64,000 nt of DNA from Apostichopus japonicus (Eukaryota > Echinodermata > Holothuroidea > Aspidochirotida > Stichopodidae), in assembly GCF_037975245.1 (NCBI RefSeq), contig NC_092571.1, positions 11,419,917 to 11,483,916 of the forward strand, in the 5' to 3' direction. Positions 62,901 to 64,000 of the stretch are shown here, in pieces. Within the stretch, counting starts at the first letter, position 1, and the number at the start of each line of letters is the position of its first letter. Under the pieces are notes generated by a model. It did not search any database, was not told the DNA's origin, and saw only the letters and a list, made by a program, of their open reading frames with translations. Made by a program: the position numbers and the translations under genes.

Positions 62901-63043
62901 TAGTGACACAACAGCCTGAACTTTCTGTAAATATCGGATTGAAATGCGTAATCACATCTTGCAATCTAATATGTTCTTTCTTACAGTTCTTATACATCTT
63001 GGATACTGTAAGTGGCAAAGTGGTCAGCAAGAGGGCTATGAAG
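53879..63043 (+). CDS. TNF-receptor-superfamily protein, paralogue of receptor 1 (receptor 2, 3'-incomplete in window)
   Basis: Exons 53879-53905, 55417-55464, 56685-56797, 57494-57596, 60140-60350, 62176-62274 and 62987-63043 join in frame to give 219 residues plus one base. The order is signal peptide (1-25), TNFR Cys-rich region (26-115), Cys/Pro-rich stalk (to about 168), TM (about 187-204) and the beginning of the cytoplasmic tail. Intron phases 0, 0, 2, 0, 1, 1, 1 match receptor 1 position by position, so the two arose by tandem duplication. No HYR exon is present. The last donor (gtgag at 63044) shows that the gene continues beyond the window. Whether it has a death domain cannot be seen. 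Confidence 0.82.
54840..55215 (+). repeat. tRNA-derived SINE in receptor 2 intron 1
   Basis: The head has tgtggttaaggcagtggac (A-box-like) and gcaggtttgagtcctggcc (B-box), then a long body including agtgcctgggcaggagagat and a tail near ttcaacttcaaactc. It is a different family from the copies at 19060 and 53113. Confidence 0.78.
55417..55464 (+). CDS. Receptor 2 exon 2: signal peptide end
   Basis: The 48-bp exon encodes LIIALTSNCGDLVSAV, completing a hydrophobic secretion signal with a plausible cleavage site after VSA. Acceptor ttccaacag, donor gtatg, phase 0-0 as in receptor 1. Confidence 0.74.
56685..56797 (+). CDS. Receptor 2 exon 3: first TNFR cysteine-rich segment
   Basis: The exon encodes GCDELDYNTDYTEVC and later AYCPPGKRLIDPCEG, homologous in length, cysteine spacing and phase (0 to 2) to receptor 1 exon 3. 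Confidence 0.85.
57020..57330. repeat. About 21-bp minisatellite in receptor 2 intron 3
   Basis: Imperfect units of gggtgtaacaactgtgtaga with variants. It gives a 151-codon minus-strand ORF of VVTPFYT-type repeats that is not a gene. It ends about 165 bp before exon 4. Confidence 0.9.
57494..57596 (+). CDS. Receptor 2 exon 4: second TNFR cysteine-rich segment
   Basis: The exon encodes CDYCPTGQYQNSYNTCETCR and NCTTRADCDKCDGH. It is close to receptor 1 exon 4, including the GxYQN and NCTT/KCTT positions. It carries the NCT glycosylation sequon. Confidence 0.86.
58030..58305 (+). CDS. Possible small secreted Cys-rich ORF inside receptor 2 intron 4
   Basis: A 91-codon ORF starts MMINAFVFFFFFIFGTLES, a signal-peptide-like stretch, then has eight cysteines and an NAT sequon, ending KMCKS. 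It is flanked by AT-rich intron and could be an intronic gene, a decayed exon or chance. I do not recognise a family. Confidence 0.22.
   Translation: MMINAFVFFFFFIFGTLESIASCRHSYQHHLGDEGCEYIVISPLKLKYCIIRLTNATQICNIFKVPVRCDLISLESGECDIDVFEVKMCKS
58306..60139. other. Receptor 2 intron 4, remainder: no exon seen
   Basis: AT-rich sequence with a G-run at 59757-59767. No HYR-like exon was found here or in the next intron, despite a search for the NCP-x-D-I and TCSF signatures. Confidence 0.5.
60140..60350 (+). CDS. Receptor 2 exon 5: end of Cys-rich region plus Cys/Pro-repeat stalk
   Basis: The 211-bp exon begins LIGQCSSKTNAKCGCPICP, matching receptor 1 exon 5, then continues into a stalk with tandem hexapeptides of the form xPCPPV (four imperfect copies at about 60262-60334, an 18-bp coding minisatellite). 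Phase 0 to 1. The regularly spaced extra cysteines could pair within or between chains. Confidence 0.82.
60351..62175. other. Receptor 2 intron 5: no exon seen
   Basis: In receptor 1 this interval holds the HYR and stalk exons. Here there is only AT-rich sequence and a G-run at 60660-60670. No phase 1-1 exon with stalk character was recognised. Confidence 0.5.
62176..62274 (+). CDS. Receptor 2 exon 6: transmembrane segment
   Basis: The 99-bp phase 1-1 exon encodes DKESLGSCNDSVHKWWR followed by a hydrophobic helix IWGILAIIIFLLLLLG and a gtaag donor. It is positionally equivalent to receptor 1 exon 11. Confidence 0.83.
62987..63043 (+). CDS. Receptor 2 exon 7: juxtamembrane cytoplasmic exon
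   Basis: The 57-bp phase 1-1 exon encodes FLIHLGYCKWQSGQQEGYEG between ttcttacag and gtgag. It follows the TM as receptor 1 exon 12 does (both have a Y-x-K-C or Y-C-K core). An internal gtaagt at about 63008 could be an alternative donor. Confidence 0.68.
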
Positions 63044-63344
63044 GTGAGCATAAGACATGTTACTCTACCTACAAGAGTTATATGTGGATCTTGACAGAAC
63101 CATGGTTCCAACTGTTCACAGTCTACAAATTAATGGTTCCCACAAGTTTCTATTCCGACAACCAAAATTGGCTTTGGCAGAAGACTAGTTGTAGACATCA
63201 AATTCAGATTGCATTGTCACTGAATATCCCCAAATAGAAAAAATGAGAAGTAGGTATCCCTCTCTGTTGCTTTTGGAGATACTTAAATGAAACAAAGGTA
63301 GCTGTAGCTCTATGATCCAACCCAAAAGGGGAGATTTCAAGGGT

Positions 63345-64000
63345 AAGCCCTGCTTGTCCCTAAAGGGTTAGCCTGATTGTCCCTAAAGCGTAAGCCCTGA
63401 TTGTCCCTAAAGCGTAAGCCATGCTGGTCCCTAAAGCGTAAGCCCTGATTGTCCCTAAAGAGTAAGCTCTGCTTGTCCCTAAAGGGTAAGCCCTGATTGT
63501 CCCTAAAGCGTAAGCCATGCTGGTCCCTAAAGCGTAAGCCCTGATTGTCCCTAAAGAGTAAGCCCTGCTTGTCCCTAAAGGGTTAGCCCTGATTGTCCCT
63601 AAAGCGTAAGCCCTGATTGTCCCTAAAGGGTAAGCCCCACTTGTCCCTAAATGGTAAGCCCCTGATTGTCCCTGAAGGGTTCGCCTGATTGTCCCTAAAG
63701 CGTAAGCCCTGATTGTCCCTAAAGCGTAAGCCATGCTGGTCCCTAAAGCGTAAGCCATGCTGGTCCCTAAAGAGTAAGCCCTGCTTGTCCCTAAAGGGGA
63801 AGCCCTGATTGTCCCTAAAGCGTAAGCCATGCTGGTCCCTAAAGTGTAAGCCCTGATTGTCCCTAAAGAGTAAGCCCTGCTTGTCCCTAAAGGGTTAGCC
63901 CTGATTGTCCCTAAAGCGTAAGCCCTGATTGTCCCTAACGGGTAAGCCTGCTTTTCCTTAAAGGGTAAGCCCCACTTGTCCCTAAATGGTAAGCCCCTGA
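63345..64000. repeat. 24-bp minisatellite in receptor 2 intron 7, running off the window
   Basis: At least 27 copies of gattgtccctaaagcgtaag plus ccct, with variant units (tgctggtccctaaag, ttgtccctaaaggg). It is stop-free on the minus strand (156 codons of AYALGT-type repeats), a by-product. The array begins about 300 bp after exon 7 and continues past 64000. Confidence 0.95.

Noticed and set aside
63360-63830. 156-codon minus-strand ORF with AYALGT repeats
   Set aside because: Product of the stop-free 24-bp minisatellite; no start context, no domain, no splice logic.

Overview
This is a eukaryotic (metazoan) genomic window. It is AT-rich, has short exons with canonical GT-AG introns, and is crowded with MITE-like DNA transposons, tRNA-derived SINEs, LINE fragments and minisatellites. 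There are no bacterial-style operons. A hyalin-repeat (HYR) domain on an immune-type receptor, together with the repeat types, suggests a marine invertebrate deuterostome. I think an echinoderm, possibly a sea cucumber, is most likely, but the sequence alone does not prove the species.

The core of the window is a tandem pair of TNF-receptor-superfamily genes on the plus strand. Receptor 1 (12686-35720) can be assembled completely from 21 coding exons (1641 bp, 546 residues, in frame throughout). Its order is signal peptide, TNFR cysteine-rich region, HYR domain, a Thr/Pro stalk built from four duplicated mini-exons, one transmembrane segment, an acidic linker made of nine tiny phase 1-1 exons, and a C-terminal death-domain-like exon. 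Receptor 2 (53879-63043 and beyond) has the same start architecture and intron phases. It lacks the HYR exon, has a Cys/Pro-rich repeat stalk and a transmembrane exon, and runs off the right edge before any cytoplasmic domain is seen.

Layout. 1-2080: no gene found; a 60-bp-arm hairpin and a 333-bp MITE nested in an older repeat. 2081-10102: two about 2-kb copies of one TIR element in inverted orientation, flanking about 4 kb that includes a candidate minus-strand signal-peptide exon. 10277-10887: another MITE. 12659-35720: receptor 1, whose introns carry a LINE remnant, two SINEs, several minisatellites and diverged repeats with nuclear-receptor-type (DR1) half-sites. 35721-53860: an 18-kb intergenic region with a MITE just after the receptor 1 stop, GTAC-rich and 30-bp minisatellites, a SINE, a fold-back structure of 300-bp tandem units around a LINE fragment, a (TA)n run, two MITEs (one carrying TTAGGG-like repeats) and a 2.8-kb DNA transposon with many subterminal repeats. 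53861-64000: receptor 2, with a SINE and two minisatellites in its introns.

By family knowledge, both receptors would sit in the plasma membrane and bind TNF-like ligands. Receptor 1 could recruit death-domain adaptors and perhaps TRAFs. Ligand, adaptor and physiological role are inference.
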